Below are positions 1-11,213 of a stretch of 64,000 nucleotides of DNA, one piece after another. This stretch comes from Litoditis marina. Taxonomy: Eukaryota > Nematoda > Chromadorea > Rhabditida > Rhabditidae. A program made the position numbers and the translations under genes. The stretch's first letter is position 1. Each line of letters starts with the position of its first letter. The notes beneath the pieces were generated by a model. It did not search any database, was not told where the DNA came from, and saw only the letters and a program-made list of their open reading frames with translations. The stretch covers positions 36,851,279 to 36,915,278 of the forward strand of contig OZ038434.1 in NCBI GenBank assembly GCA_964036275.1, in the 5' to 3' direction.

Positions 1-560
1 TATAATAAGGTTCTATCATGGTATAAGTAACTCATAGGCGCATAATTTCGCTATTATACTAGGAGTAACTCGTAGCCTTATATAGCCGGCCGTCGCGGGC
101 CGAGAGAAAAATACGCGGTACCGGTTGCCGGAAAGAATGCATCATTTGCATGTGGATTAGTAATATTGTAGTCCGTTATTATTAGGTATTAGTATAAGAG
201 TTTGTGGTCGTATCGGTTTCCGTTTAGCCGGCCGCTTCGGGCTGAGAGAAGAATACGATGTATACCGGTTGCCGGAATGAATGCTCCGTTGCTTGTGCGT
301 TCGTCATATTATAGTCCGTTGCTATTAGGTTAGGAGTAGTATAAGCTTTTGTTATCATATTAGTGTCTGATTAGCCGGCCACTTCGGGCTGAGAGAAGAA
401 TACGTTGTAAATGTTCACCCCCGGCTGCCGGGACGGTTGCAAGCGTTGCAATAGGTTGTTTAATATTGTTTTCGGTGAATGAAAACGTAGTGTAGTAGTT
501 CGTTTCGGTTCTGTTACTATGTAACCGGCCACCTCGGCTTGAGAGATGTATACGACAATT
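1..560. repeat. Divergent tandem repeat, unit about 142-150 bp
   Basis: Four successive units begin with a GCCGGCC-type block at about 84, 226, 373 and 523. A tail of an earlier unit runs off the window start. Each unit has the order GCCGGCC, a CGGGCTGAGAGAA-like block, AATACG, then a CCGGNTGCCGG palindrome, followed by an AT-rich GTATTAG-type tail. The spacing is 142, 147 and 150 bp, so the units are clearly divergent. A related CCCCGGCCACCGGGAAG block recurs alone near 710. I do not recognise the family. It could be the subterminal repeat of a larger element whose other end lies outside the window. Confidence 0.75.
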
Positions 561-692
561 AGATTGTCCATGCTTATACGATAAGATACAGCAGTCGCAG
601 CATGTGTGCTGATAGTAGTGTAGAGTTATACGTGCTGATTGTAGTGTAATGTTCCTCGTTCCAATGAAATTGCATTATGTAAGCCAGTGAGA

Positions 693-911
693 TCATTGGT
701 CGTGTGGATCCCCGGCCACCGGGAAGAATTCAATATTTGCATTTATTTTCGGTCCACAAGTGCAAACTTTAGTAAACTGTAATTTACATGTTACATCTCT
801 CTTATTGTCTCTAAGTTTGCCCAGTTTCTGATGGAAATTCCTAATATGACGTAAATCGACAGAATTCATTTTGTCTGTTCGGTTTCGTAGATGAGAGACC
901 CACTGTTTCAA
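693..911 (-). CDS. Weak hypothetical reading frame next to the tandem repeat
   Basis: A 72-codon open frame on the minus strand, basic in its first half (several RNRT and KLRDNK-like patches) with a CxC (CTCG) in the second half. Its 3' end lies inside the CCGGCCACCGGG block related to the upstream tandem repeat, so it may belong to the same unknown element. No domain recognised. Chance is a real possibility at this length. Confidence 0.15.
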   Translation of the reverse strand: MKQWVSHLRNRTDKMNSVDLRHIRNFHQKLGKLRDNKRDVTCKLQFTKVCTCGPKINANIEFFPVAGDPHDQ

Positions 912-1822
912 TGTTTCGGATCGTTCATCCGGTCAGGATAGCGTAACATTGAGGTGGTTTCTTTTGTGTCTCAGAAAACGGTCGCCCCTGGCCAAAGTAA
1001 GAGCTTGTCATGTCATTTTTATGGTTCGGGAGGCCGGGTATGGTAGAAACAGCTCGTTGACTGGGTGCTAGAAGTCAGATTTACAGGGTGTAACATAGTT
1101 GTGTACGGCGGAGAGTGTGGTTTTGTATGCGTATGTGCTGTGTGTTAGTCTGTGGTTTAGGATAGAAGTGTGAAAGGGTTTGAGCCAAGGGTATTTTATT
1201 TTGGTTTGCCGAGCTTCAGTTTGCTTCGAGTTCTACTACTGTTTTTGGCCTTTCAGGACGATTGAACACTTTTCAATTGAAAAAAACTGTAATTCAATTT
1301 GGTTAAGCCAGAAATATAATTTTGCGAGTTTGCATAAGTTTACGTCTTGGAACGTTTCATGAATTTTTGAGGCCAGTTCCATGAAAGGCTTTAGCTAATT
1401 GCTAATATCCGATATGGTCAGTCAGCAAAGTCCAAACTGCGTGATTGGACCATTATGTTCCATAGGTAAAATACCCCATCAAAATGGCGCTGACCTATGC
1501 TCTGTTTCTGAAACTTACACTCGTTTTTAGAAACGAAAACTGTTTAAAATGCGCTTGACGGGAGAACTAGTCACTTTTGTAATGGTATCTATCTCGTGTT
1601 TATGGTCACGCACGTTCATTTTAGTTTCACTGGCATGGAACTACTTTACCTTTGTATATGTTCATTGAACTTTGCGGAATGATGTTCATCATGAACTTGG
1701 CTTGGCTCACGCATTTGCTTCGCAGAAAATAAGCCCAATCCCCATTTTTCTACTTTTCTGGCTTAGGGTCATATGCCAACCGTACGTTAGACGTTATTTA
1801 TTTTCTATGTTTTAGAAGGATT

Positions 1823-2221
1823 TCATAACATTTTGTCAGCCACATCGTTGAGTTTGTGTTCCCCGCTGTTATTGCCTGTAGCATTCGAGGGAGTTAACTG
1901 AGTGACTGGTCGGTCGGAATTACGCAGCTTGTAATTTGTATGCGTCAAGGTCAGGAATAGTGAGATAATTCGTGTGTGGGTCTGTAGAGTAGTGAAGGTT
2001 GTAGCGCGTTGTAAACGGAGAGTGCTTGGAGTTTGTGTTTGTGAGTGGACTGGTTTTCTGTTACCTTTTTTCAGTGGTCTAAATAGAAAGGTGTAGGTGA
2101 AGGTGTCGTGGAAATTAGTATAGTTGCCGAACGGTTGAGGTCCCTGAGGGCTCTTGCGTAGCAGCTTCGTATTGTGTGGCAGTAATTCATATATGTGTTG
2201 TTGTACCCAGGAAGTGGGCAA
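1823..2221 (-). CDS. Weak hypothetical reading frame, Thr/Gln/Leu-rich
   Basis: About 132 codons open on the minus strand with no ATG at the front (the frame opens at a TTG). The composition is rich in Thr, Leu, Gln and Asn, which fits translation of the GT-skewed opposite strand rather than a selected protein. No motif recognised. It is kept only because 130 open codons are fairly long for this window. Confidence 0.12.
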   Translation of the reverse strand: MPTSWVQQHIYELLPHNTKLLRKSPQGPQPFGNYTNFHDTFTYTFLFRPLKKGNRKPVHSQTQTPSTLRLQRATTFTTLQTHTRIISLFLTLTHTNYKLRNSDRPVTQLTPSNATGNNSGEHKLNDVADKML

Positions 2222-2945
2222 CCTAAACCTTTGTTTATGTTGATAACTAGTGATTACCCGAGTGAATTGTTTTCGAGATTTTAGTCACAGTGTGAGCGAT
2301 ATATGCTATGACAGTTCGTCTATCTTCTCTGTCAATAATGTTGATCACAATAACAAGACATTTTTGGTTTTATAGCTCTCATGCCGGGAATTCGGAAGAG
2401 ATGTGAGGGTATAGTGGAAGCGGAGTACAAGATGTTGTTTTCTTTGGAAGTGGGTTGATCCAAAATTCCAAGAGGACGCAGGAATATGGTGAGTTTTTTA
2501 TTTTATTGCTCTTATGCATTATCGTGAGCTTCTCAAAAGACGTAAGGTAGAGGAATTCAATTCCGGGAGGTAGCGTAGGTCGTAGGACTTAGATTCAGGT
2601 GATCCACGTTGCGTCTAGGCCGTGTAAGGACGAGAAAGTGTTAGGATATTCCATACATTTATGTCATTGACAAGCAAATTGCTTCAGCCGTGTAAGCGTA
2701 GTTTGGGGTAACCTTTTACATAGCGTGTACGCATTGTCGTAAGGAGCTTTCTGACAGCGTAGTGTTCGGTCAATGTCTGATATTTGTTCACCTCCCGGCT
2801 CCGCCCCAGCGGCTCTGTGTTCTAACCAGACGAGTTAGGCACAAAACAGTAATATTTTTATCTACTATAACGTATTGATGTGGGTAAATCTCGGGGTGAT
2901 TTGGTTATTCTCTTTTACCCGACTCTGCCCCAGCAGCTAACTGAT

Positions 2946-3108
2946 TCCACTGTTCTATCGTTCTTTAATAAACTTTTGCTAAAAGTTTTGTTGGTGATAA
3001 GAGGACCAGGTTTGGTCCTGTCTTTACTTGAAATGCTCTCGATGGGAGAGCAAAATACGTTTGTCTCGACGAGGAGTTCTCGTAGAGAACGAACGAGGAG
3101 GGACAAAT
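2946..3108 (+). repeat. 163-bp direct repeat, copy 1, with three hairpins
   Basis: This stretch is repeated almost perfectly at 3757-3919, 811 bp further on. It begins near TGTTCTATCG, contains AATAAA, and ends near GGGACA, so a TG...CA LTR-like reading is possible. Inside it are three perfect stems in a row: AGGACCA/TGGTCCT (3002-3019), GCTCTC/GAGAGC (3035-3051) and GTTCTC/GAGAAC (3076-3090). No tRNA primer site follows copy 1. It could be a very short LTR, a duplicated 3' end of an element, or a structured RNA module. Confidence 0.7.
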
Positions 3109-3756
3109 TATATTTTGCCCGAGTGAGAGGGATTTCTTGTAAAGGTAGGACCGAGCCTGTGTCCGGTTTGAACGGGAGCTGGGTCCTGGCACGGAGGTGC
3201 AATATTCAGGGTTTTTAATTATAGCTGAAAATTTGACGGTTTCAAATTCATTCCAGTGTTTTTGCTTTAGTAGTTGGTTGTTTTATGTTTAGTTATTTCT
3301 TATTATGTGTAATAAGTGGTAGTTCCCGCCCACCCAGCCCCTGCCTGGAAAACGCAGGCGTTGGGATGTTTCGGCGGGTTGTTGTCAAAATAGGTTTTCA
3401 GCGTTTCCGAGAGAAGTAATTTTATAGCTTCACTTCCCGGATATACCTAGTCTCGAGCTTAGGTGCAACAGGAGGCGTGTACGTCAGGGTTAGAATAAGA
3501 GCGGCGTCGGAGATCAAATTATCCAGATTTTATGTGAGGGGGTACCAGACCACAGATCTAAGGTCGTACGCCGTTCTTTGTTCTAAACGTTAATTTTCAG
3601 CATTGTCATCATCCCGGATCGTATGCCACTGGAAGCTCATCGAAGGTCCGTCGGGATCTCTTGGGCCCATCCAGTCAAGGAGCGCCCGCAGCCGAGACAT
3701 TCGTCATCGTCCGTCGTCAGATCTACAACCGTTACAAAGCATACACTGTTCTATCG
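3109..3756. other. Spacer between the 163-bp repeats
   Basis: About 650 bp that includes a GC-rich patch at 3315-3375 with a small hairpin (GCCTGgaaaacgCAGGC) and no credible gene. Short frames on both strands overlap each other and look like shadows. Confidence 0.4.
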
Positions 3757-3919
3757 TCCACTGTTCTATCGTTCTTTAATAAACTTTTGCTAAAAGTTTT
3801 GTTGGTGATAAGAGGACCAGGTTTGGTCCTGTCTTTACTTGAAATGCTCTCGATGGGAGAGCAAAATACGTTTGTCTCGACGAGGAGTTCTCGTAGAGAA
3901 CGAACGAGGAGGGACAAAT
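3757..3919 (+). repeat. 163-bp direct repeat, copy 2
   Basis: Second copy of the 2946-3108 repeat, with all three hairpins intact. It is preceded by a short partial duplication of its own start (ACTGTTCTATCGTCCACTG at about 3743). After this copy the sequence changes abruptly to the AT-rich style of the rest of the window, so 3919 is a good candidate for the right edge of the unknown element that fills 1-3.9 kb. Confidence 0.7.
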
Positions 3920-4445
3920 GCAACTAAACAACGGCTAACGGAGATTCGCAATAGTTCGAAAAACTTCAAAAGCATGAAAAATAGCATGTATTACTCATTG
4001 GCACGGTGGCTGTGTTTAACATGTTTCACGTGACTGTGAAACTAACTAATAGTGAATTTGTATTTCAAAATTTTATACACGGAACATCATAATTTGATTT
4101 CTATCTTTACTTCTAGAGCACAATTGATTCCAATTACCTATTGAATCCAATCCAATAGGACATCCAAATACCTATTTCCCATTGCTTCTCCAATATTCTC
4201 ACCCAGGTGTGCTACTCAAAACAGAAACCCCAATTAACTTGTAGGCGTGGCATCTTGGTGTAACCTTCGACCCTATATAATTCTCATTACCGCATCATAC
4301 ATATCTGGAAAGTACCACGTTCTTGCTTCTACAATATTTATGTTTTCACTATCAGGTTAGTTCTCTTCATATTTGTTCAAAATACATCTCAATTGTTTAT
4401 AATAAACACCTTGTTTTACCTAGAACATAAAGTTATAGTTTTCCC

Positions 4446-4668
4446 CATTCCCACTGAGACTGTAGCAGCGTGCCAAAAAAAGTTCGAATGCTTATTTATT
4501 AGAGAAATCACATGTTTTATGATAAAAAAACTTACCAACGTACTGTAACAAAAGTAACAGCCGTCGAAAAAAACCTTTAGTGTTTTCGAAAGTTTTAACA
4601 TGGTGAAAACTTGTCTGTAAATTTCATTGGCACTTTGCCGAGGTCTCAGTGAGAATGACCGGAACTAT
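4446..4668. mobile_element. MITE family M1, copy 1
   Basis: A roughly 223-bp element with inverted ends: CATTCCCACTGAGAC followed by GCAGCGTGCCAA on the left, and TTGGCACTTTGCC followed by GTCTCAGTGAGAATG on the right. The same paired ends recur at about 33238-33452 and 61617-61831 with different middles, which supports a dispersed non-autonomous transposon. No coding capacity. Confidence 0.65.
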
Positions 4669-6339
4669 AGCAATTATTCATTATTGACCAAATCTCAGCT
4701 GTATTCGGCGCATCGCGTATGAACAATGAACTACAAACCTGTATAACGTAGCGAAGCGACCGTGTATTCCATAGAACATATATTTCTCCTGTTTTTAGTG
4801 GACATATTTGAACTCAAGTACATTCTGCTGTGTTTGTAGTTTGCTCCTGCTTATTTTGTTCGAAGATGGAATTATGTATCGAGTGCAAACTACAACTGTC
4901 AATCCATGTCAATCCCCATTCCAACTGATTTCAGGAACGAAATGGTGACAACCGTCTCTGCATTCCTTGTTTCCTGCTTTTCAAAACGGTCGAATGAGAA
5001 GATATAAGACAACTTCTCACGGTCAAAGTCAGATATCACATTGGAGGAGAAGCGGATACCGTATACAAAAAGTGCTACTGTACATTGATACATCTGAGCG
5101 AGGCACCAGTTTTCGTCCAGGCACTCTTCATTCTAGTTCGATTGGCCTACCTCACCATCATATCTACCGTGAAACCACAACAACACTCCACAAGGAGATC
5201 GCAGAGATTTTCAAAAAAGAATATTTTCAAAGAATGCTTGAATGGCAGAGAAGCACCAACTCCAATTAGGTAAGTAACTTTTTATTCGTTCATGTTGTAT
5301 GAAATGTAACTAATGATTGTAAATCGAAATTATGTCGTTTAATCATACATCAGAATACTGTTCTAGTTAACGTTCTTTTATTTTGACCTGATTTTAGCGA
5401 AGCAAAATAAACGACTAGTAGCGAGATATGAAAAACGGACAGATGTGAGAGCTGTGACTCATACATATAAGTCGCGTCCAACTAAAAAGTTTCGAAAACT
5501 TGCTTGTTTTTCAGATTCTTGTCATTTCTGGAGGGGGTAGCACAGAGTCCCGGTCATATGCGCAAATCCAAATTGCGCAAAGCACCGGGTTCAAAGGGTT
5601 CTGATTGGCACGTTTATTGGTTTATGGTCAAGCGAGAAAACAAAAACTAATGACAATGGGCATTTCAACATTGACCGTTGTCGTTGTTTGCCGCATCAAA
5701 GTATTTACAAAACAGAAATGACCATGGTCAGCAACACATAACCAATAATGACAATGGTCAAAATAAATCTGACCATGGTCAACAACAGGTACCTAAGATG
5801 GCCATAATCCCATAATGAAAGTACACACTTAAATGTTACACGACAAAACATGGAATGGAAAATGGAGAATTTTAGAGTTTTTTGGAGTGCTTCGCTCTTT
5901 AGAAGCAGTTAAACGAAAATGGTTCAAAAAAACTCTAAAAAGCTCAAAGAACACCTCAATCATTACATCTATTCTACCAGTTGCCTATAAAACTGAAAAA
6001 AGTAATGTGTACATGGTAGTGGCATACAAATGTATAAAAACAAGTATAACAAGTATGAATTATCCACTAAAGAGACATTGAACACACTTTCAGAAGAAAA
6101 TATCAATTTTTAAGTTTTCTTCTCATCTTCATCGGCCCAAATAGCTGCGAAAAACGACAGGCAGCTTCTTCGTTCCTACTGACGGTCTAGACGACCAGCA
6201 CTCGGCACTGAAAACTATTATATGAAAGAATGTGAGTAGGTAACTAGTAAGTAAGTAGCCATACGACGTGAGAGCTCTTTCTCTTGAAGCTCTCAGGCGT
6301 GTTTGCATTTTGAAACTAAAATACTCAGCAAACCTACCT

Positions 6340-6798
6340 GTCAATGACGGTGCACCGACAGTCGGAGGGGTCCGACTTGTCGAGACAGAAATAGAAAATC
6401 ACTCATTTACTACTTTAAATTGACAATAAATGAAGTAGGATAGACAATTTGAAGAAATTCTTGAATATCATCATGTAGAATGTGAAAATATGTAGGTATT
6501 AATGAATTTATCCAATTTTGAGAAATTTACAGTGAAAAGCAAATTTTCATAAAAAAGGTCGAAAACTGAGAAAAATGACCTATTATCATGTTCATCGCGT
6601 TATAGTTGAAGATTACATTCAAAATAGCAGTAGAAATTATCTCCTTTTTCCGAAATGCACAAACTTTCTTAGCCTTATCATACAAAACATTTGAATAAAT
6701 TTCGCCGCTGTCGCGACAATTCGGTCCTGATTCAGGATTTCCGACAGTCGGCGCGGTTTTCGACTGTTTTCGCGTTTTAGTCGGTTCCCGTCATTGAC
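6340..6798. mobile_element. Possible nested element inside the TA transposon
   Basis: GTCAATGACGG at 6340 and its complement CCGTCATTGAC ending at 6798 face each other. Both ends also carry CCGACAGTCGG-like repeats (about 6355 and 6745). The inverted match is only about 11 bp plus scattered bases, so this is tentative. It may be part of the host transposon instead. Confidence 0.3.
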
Positions 6799-8154
6799 GC
6801 CAAAGTTACGGAGTATTTTTGGTGTAAACCCAACTACCAGAGTTGGTTCTGAGGTTCATGAATAACTAATTCTCAAATTTTCCAAGTGAACTTAGAGGCG
6901 CACCAGAGAAATTTTTGATGAGTATTTTTCAGTGAAAACAATGGTTCTCTCTATTACGTAAAGTAATAAATGTGTAGAAGCGTAATGAGAACTATAGAAT
7001 CTTGAAAAACACTGAATTTGTAGTAATACCCTCAATATTTCATTAGCACGCTGTTAACCATTATGGTGAAGTGAAGCAAAAATTGTGATGTATACATGAG
7101 TCATCTTCGAAAAAAATAAAGTAAGAATGCGTCCATTCGTATCTTTTCAATAAGCAAAACGAGTTGACTGTAGGAAATGTTTCACTTGTACGTCATGTTC
7201 CGATGAAGTAATGCGTTACGTGCGATTTGTCAACGAACCGCCTAACATTTACATTTCGTCACTGGGGGACCTATTCACAGAAATCAGAATAAAACATAAA
7301 TGTATTATAACTCTCACCGTTCGTGTCGTTTCTCTGTCCTTTTACTCGAACAGGCCACCACCGGATGAGACATCGGGGAACACAACGAATTCACCACCTG
7401 AAATGTTCCTAATGTGCTCGAAAACAAAAATTATAAGATGAAGAAGACAATGATATCGGAATAACATGAATAAATTAAAAAAGAAAACAAAAGAAAATAA
7501 TTATTGCGCGATCATAGAAAAACTGACGTTGCACGAAAAAGCTGCTGTCCGTGAGCTCTACCAGAAAATATACCGTAACCCGAAAAGATTTAAAAAAAAC
7601 CGGTCGTTTTAAAATTTGTTTTGCTGTTTATATTATTATAATGTTGTTTTACAAACGTGTTTTCTTCCATAAGAAGTGAGAATTTATGTTTTTCATATTA
7701 TCACAGCGTACTCTCTTGTTCAAGCTAGGACAATGATTACATTTGTGTTTGATATCAATGTCGCCTAGTGTTCTCGCCTACAGAAGTTTAAGCTATCAAA
7801 GTAGTTGTCTGCTCAATTTAAGTATTGGTAAATCAAATAGCAACGCAATTTTCTGTGATACGACCGATTTTTGCTGCCCATTGCGATTTACACGCGTTTT
7901 CGTTCTTTGCTAAAACCTAATCGAGAACACCGAAGTCTGAAATTTGATTATACAAACGCAATATAAAGTTAACACATTTGTATACTTATAATGCTCTTCA
8001 TTTGTTTTATAACTCATAATTCTGCAAATTAAGTTCAATCAGTGCTGTGAAGGAGTGACATTTTTCACATATTTTATAGATTTTTCGATGATGTTTGCTT
8101 CAGTCAGTAATTGAATTTTCTCTCATGAATGTAGATCGAAATTTTCCTTTGCAG

Positions 8155-8258
8155 CTATGGTTCTTCCTAAGCCGGCTCTACCGTGAAATGAATCACCCCA
8201 ACGTTGCTTCCCGGATTCGGACTGTTCACTTGTTCTGGAGTGATTCTACAACCCTCAG
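8155..8258 (+). CDS. Possible exon inside the TA transposon
   Basis: A 104-bp stretch bounded by TTTGCAG and GTTAGAG, open in one frame (35 residues including RLYREMNHPNVASRI). It is Arg- and Trp-containing and not low complexity, so it could be genuine coding sequence. It ends in phase 2. I do not recognise the protein. Lying inside the transposon, it could be transposase or captured host sequence. Confidence 0.3.
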
Positions 8259-8919
8259 GTTAGAGCTGCGATTTGTATTGATAATCAAATCATCAACTTA
8301 AAGCCATATTGTCACAGAGTTGACTGGCCATAGGTCACGTTTGTTTTTTTTACCAGAAACTTACCAAAATATACGTTGTTACGTTGCTTAACTGTAGTTT
8401 AATCGATTGAAAAAGCCAAATTCAGTTATAGTTCCGGTGTTTCTGGCCTACTGGTCAATCACTTCTTTGAAAAGCAAAACTTTAAAAAGTTGCACGCAGT
8501 CTCTGGTCATCCCTGACCTTGAGTTTGACGCTGTTTGCGAAATAAGTTATAAAGATGTGTAGTTTATTGAGCAGCTGGCATCATCTGAAAAGCACTCAAC
8601 AACTGTGGGTTGAAAATGGGTTGACGTAGAGTCCAATACGACCGCCCACCCTTTTGGAAAATGAAAAGTCAACTTTCAACAAATAAACGAAAAATTTGAG
8701 CAAACTTCCGTTCTGCTTGCTAAAAAAAACAATTTTCAACCCTCCCTGCACCAAAACCGACCCCCTCGTCGACATTTTGCTCATACGCTTTGAATATATA
8801 TCTTTTTTCATCTCAGTATCTTGGATTCCTCGAACGAATTTTTTTTTTCACGAGAAATTCGACATTCATCTAATGAGTTAACACTTGGCTTTTTCTACTG
8901 TAATTTTCCCCCATTTCAG

Positions 8920-9020
8920 GCTCAAATTGCTTTGCTGCTCAAGAGAGAAGACTATTTAGTGAGTGAATGGAGAAGTGATGCTTCCAACATCTTGGATTTT
9001 GTACACTTATATTTCGACAG
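8920..9020 (+). CDS. Possible exon inside the TA transposon
   Basis: A 101-bp stretch between CATTTCAG and GTTCAATG, open in one frame with a helical, charged sequence (ALLLKREDYLVSEWRSD then LDFVHLYFDR). Its phase does not join directly to the candidate exon at 8155-8258, so a linking exon would be needed. Family unknown. If real, it is the best clue to what the element carries. Confidence 0.3.
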
Positions 9021-9889
9021 GTTCAATGTTCTTTTCGTATTGATTTGTCATGATTGTTCTTTTCTTATGATTGTTCGTTTTCTGTTCACCTCTTTTTTCT
9101 TCACGTATCTTGCTAATAGATGTGTAATTTAATATCTGTACCTACCTAGGGGTTTTGCCACAATGTGTGATTCGTTTTCTTCCTGTTCATCGCTTATTGA
9201 CCAACGTTGACCGTGGTCATTGGCTCTTGGCGCTTGACCATGGTCACCCTGTGGCTGACCATGGTCATTTTGTATATAGAGACATTTTCTGATTTTGAGC
9301 ATTGACCACTGTCGTCGGTTGTTGACCATTGTCAGTAGAAGATCCCTGTTGACCATTGTCAAACCAGGCATTGTATGTTGAGGTGTGTTCGTGTGGTACT
9401 TTTTGACCAAATAAACTAATTATTGTCAACCTGTTTTTTATTGACAAGAATCTGAAAAATAAGCAAATTTCCAAAACTTTTTAGTTGGACGTGGCTTATA
9501 TCTATACTAACTTCTTTCAGATGATATATTTCACTACATCCATGGTAGTTTTCAACATCATAAATCATATTCTTCCATACTCCAAATTGCGTATTTGCGG
9601 TTAAGAATCAGTACAATGCCACTGCTATTCTCTATTTTATCCCGAATTCGATGCCATACTCCACTACCAAACAGTTTTTGCTCTCCTTCAGCTGGTACTA
9701 TTGGTTCTATTATGTCCAAGGTAAAATGTCGATATAGTCTCCTCCATACATTCTCGCCAGACTTGACTAACGTTTTTGGTTTTTGCTCGGGTTATTTTGG
9801 TGTCCTAACTCATTTGTCTACACTTTGGATAACGAAATATATTCCTATGTTTCAGTTTTGTCAATTTGGTGGGTCTGGCAACCAACAAC

Positions 9890-9970
9890 GTTATGACGAC
9901 TGCTCCTTCATGACGACTGCTCCAATTCACATCTCCATGCTCCATGCTGATGACGACTGCTCCAATTCAC
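9890..9970 (+). repeat. Local 20-bp duplications at an insertion edge
   Basis: ATGACGACTGCTCC recurs three times within 80 bp (about 9892, 9910 and 9949), the last two followed by the same AATTCAC. In intact copies of exon d the motif ATGACGACTGC occurs once. The duplications sit at the left edge of the LTR insertion and look like repair scars. Confidence 0.6.
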
Positions 9971-10006
9971 AATGAACACATACAAAAATTCCCGGCCGAT
10001 GCACCA

Positions 10007-10676
10007 TTTCGCGCCGGCATCGTGTGTTCGCATGCTAAATTATAGCCAACAGTTGTAATAAGCCAAAAGAAGACAAGTCAGCTCTTGCTAGGCAAGAAAC
10101 CGACTGTCCAGTGCATCTACGGTGGTTCAGTGGTATTTTACACATGATACTGGGCGATATCCTATTCCTCATAGAGAAATAGAACGTACGAGTTTCAACC
10201 TTGCTCTCATAGCACCTTTTCAACCTTTGCCTTTGTGTGAATCATATAGAACAGAACACATAATTACATAGAATCCATATACTATATTGTCTATGAACAT
10301 TACAATAATTACTATGCTAAATACATCACTTATTAATAGAATAGATTCTCAATCAATCAATAATATAACAGAAGATTACCAGTTAATCTCAGTTTCTCAC
10401 GGAAAGCGTAATGCTACTGCAATTTCACTTGTTTTCACGGTTCACAATCACATTTCCATTATTCCCTCACAATTAACTTTCACATCCTCACATGACAGAA
10501 AAGGTAGAAACCTAAAGATTTTAGGCCAATTCACATCGACATAAAAGAAAAGATACGCAGCCAAAACTCGTTGATACGCAGCCAAATTAGACGTGCGTCA
10601 AGAGAAGGCGCACTCACTTTGCGCCAGCGCGCGTTGCTGACACAATCACAAAATGAAACGAGTCGCCTCCGCGACA
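10007..10676 (-). mobile_element. Solo BEL-type LTR with tRNA-Gly primer site, minus orientation
   Basis: Read on the minus strand, this 670-bp unit starts with TGTCGCGGAGGCGAC and a TTTCATTTTGTGATTG block. That matches the LTR start of the BEL/Pao element at 59388-59688 (TGTCGCGAAAGCGAT, TTTCATTTTGTTATTG). Directly beyond its other end, 9989-10006 is the sequence CCCGGCCGATGCACCA, identical to the 3' end of tRNA-Gly including CCA, which is a primer binding site. Only about 18 bp of the internal region remain. The insertion disrupts exon d of a receptor-like pseudogene. The LTR end next to the primer site (TTTCGCGCC) lacks the usual CA/TG. Confidence 0.65.
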
Positions 10677-10837
10677 GTTTTGTGCTATCATCGCCTACTG
10701 GTAATAATGGACAAAAAAGTAACCGTTGAGGAAGTAGTCATGTTCCTGGTGATCGGTGTGCTGCTCCACGTAGTGGTTACGGTGAGTCCGCTCGAAATGT
10801 TCAGAAAGATTGGTCTAACCTGAAAGAAATTTGCCTG

Positions 10838-11022
10838 GCGGCGTAGTAAACCGTTCAACCTCATGAGAAGTTCATATGAGTTTCTCATGAGATACCTTAT
10901 GAGCTACTCGTGAACTCTTAATGTTGTAGCATAGCAATCAATAGAATCTCATGAGAAACTCGTGCTAATAGGTGATCTGAGGTGATCTGATGAACTTTTG
11001 TGGGGATTGCTACGCCGCCTGG
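10838..11022. mobile_element. Small MITE in the intron after exon d
   Basis: Inverted ends GGCGGCGTAG (about 10841) and CTACGCCGCC (about 11010-11019) enclose about 180 bp. In other copies the host intron runs straight through GCCTGAAAAGGCGCTCGAG, so this stretch is an insertion with a possible CTG or CCTG target duplication. The middle contains several CTCATGAGA-type palindromes. Confidence 0.55.
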
Positions 11023-11213
11023 AAAGGCGCTCGAGCCTAGAATAACCATCCCGAGATTGACTCAAAAACATCTCACCGAACGAGGAAGCGGAAAACACAC
11101 ACCTGAAGGTATTTCGAATGTTTGGTCTGGAAGTTTGGTATGTTGGCGTTTTTGGATTTTCTCCAAATTTCGAAAACTTGGGTACATAAACCGGCGTAAT
11201 AACCATATACATC

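Larger units (their letters stand above)
560..2860. other. GT-rich stretch of unknown origin
   Basis: The plus strand here is visibly rich in G and T over about 2 kb, unlike the balanced AT-rich sequence from 4 kb onward. Such a strand skew is often seen inside retroelements or other mobile DNA, which is inference here. No splice-framed gene is convincing apart from two weak minus-strand reading frames listed separately. No transposase, polymerase or protease motif was found. Confidence 0.4.
5468..9498. mobile_element. 4.03-kb TIR transposon flanked by TA
   Basis: The ends are inverted repeats of about 58 bp: TAAGTCGCGTCCAACTAAAA at 5468 and the complement of TAAGCCACGTCCAACTAAAA ending at 9498. 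TA dinucleotides flank both ends (5466-5467, 9499-9500). Other copies of the host intron read CATACATAACTATACTT, so the insertion split a TA. This fits a Tc1/mariner-superfamily-like target, by inference. Subterminal clusters of an imperfect palindrome TTGACCATGGTCAA lie at both ends (about 5667-5785 and 9205-9360). The inside holds possible short exons but no transposase that I recognise. It may be non-autonomous or contain captured exons. Confidence 0.75.
4207..10781 (+). pseudogene. 7TM chemoreceptor-like pseudogene copy, interrupted by three insertions
   Basis: Remains of one copy of the dispersed receptor-like family in plus orientation. Exon a is 4207-4355 (after CACCCAG, before GTTAGT), with an in-frame TAG in its middle. 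Exon b is 4935-5269 (after GATTTCAG), with stops. Exon c is 9521-9720 (after CTTTCAG, before GTAAAATG). Exon d begins at 9856 and resumes at 10677-10781 (before GTGAGTCC). A small MITE sits between a and b, a 4-kb transposon in the intron before c, and an LTR inside exon d. Exon d of better copies reads as a membrane helix followed by a YHRLLV-type step, which suggests a nematode serpentine receptor. The Srh/Sri assignment is a guess. Clearly non-functional. Confidence 0.6.

Noticed and set aside
2946..3919. Complete short LTR retrotransposon
   Set aside because: The two 163-bp copies have TG...CA-like edges, but no primer binding site, polypurine tract or target duplication was found, so only a direct repeat is claimed.
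6129..6344. 71-codon minus-strand frame inside the TA transposon
   Set aside because: Low-information sequence overlapping a GT-AG-like site by chance. No domain, and other copies to test it are lacking.
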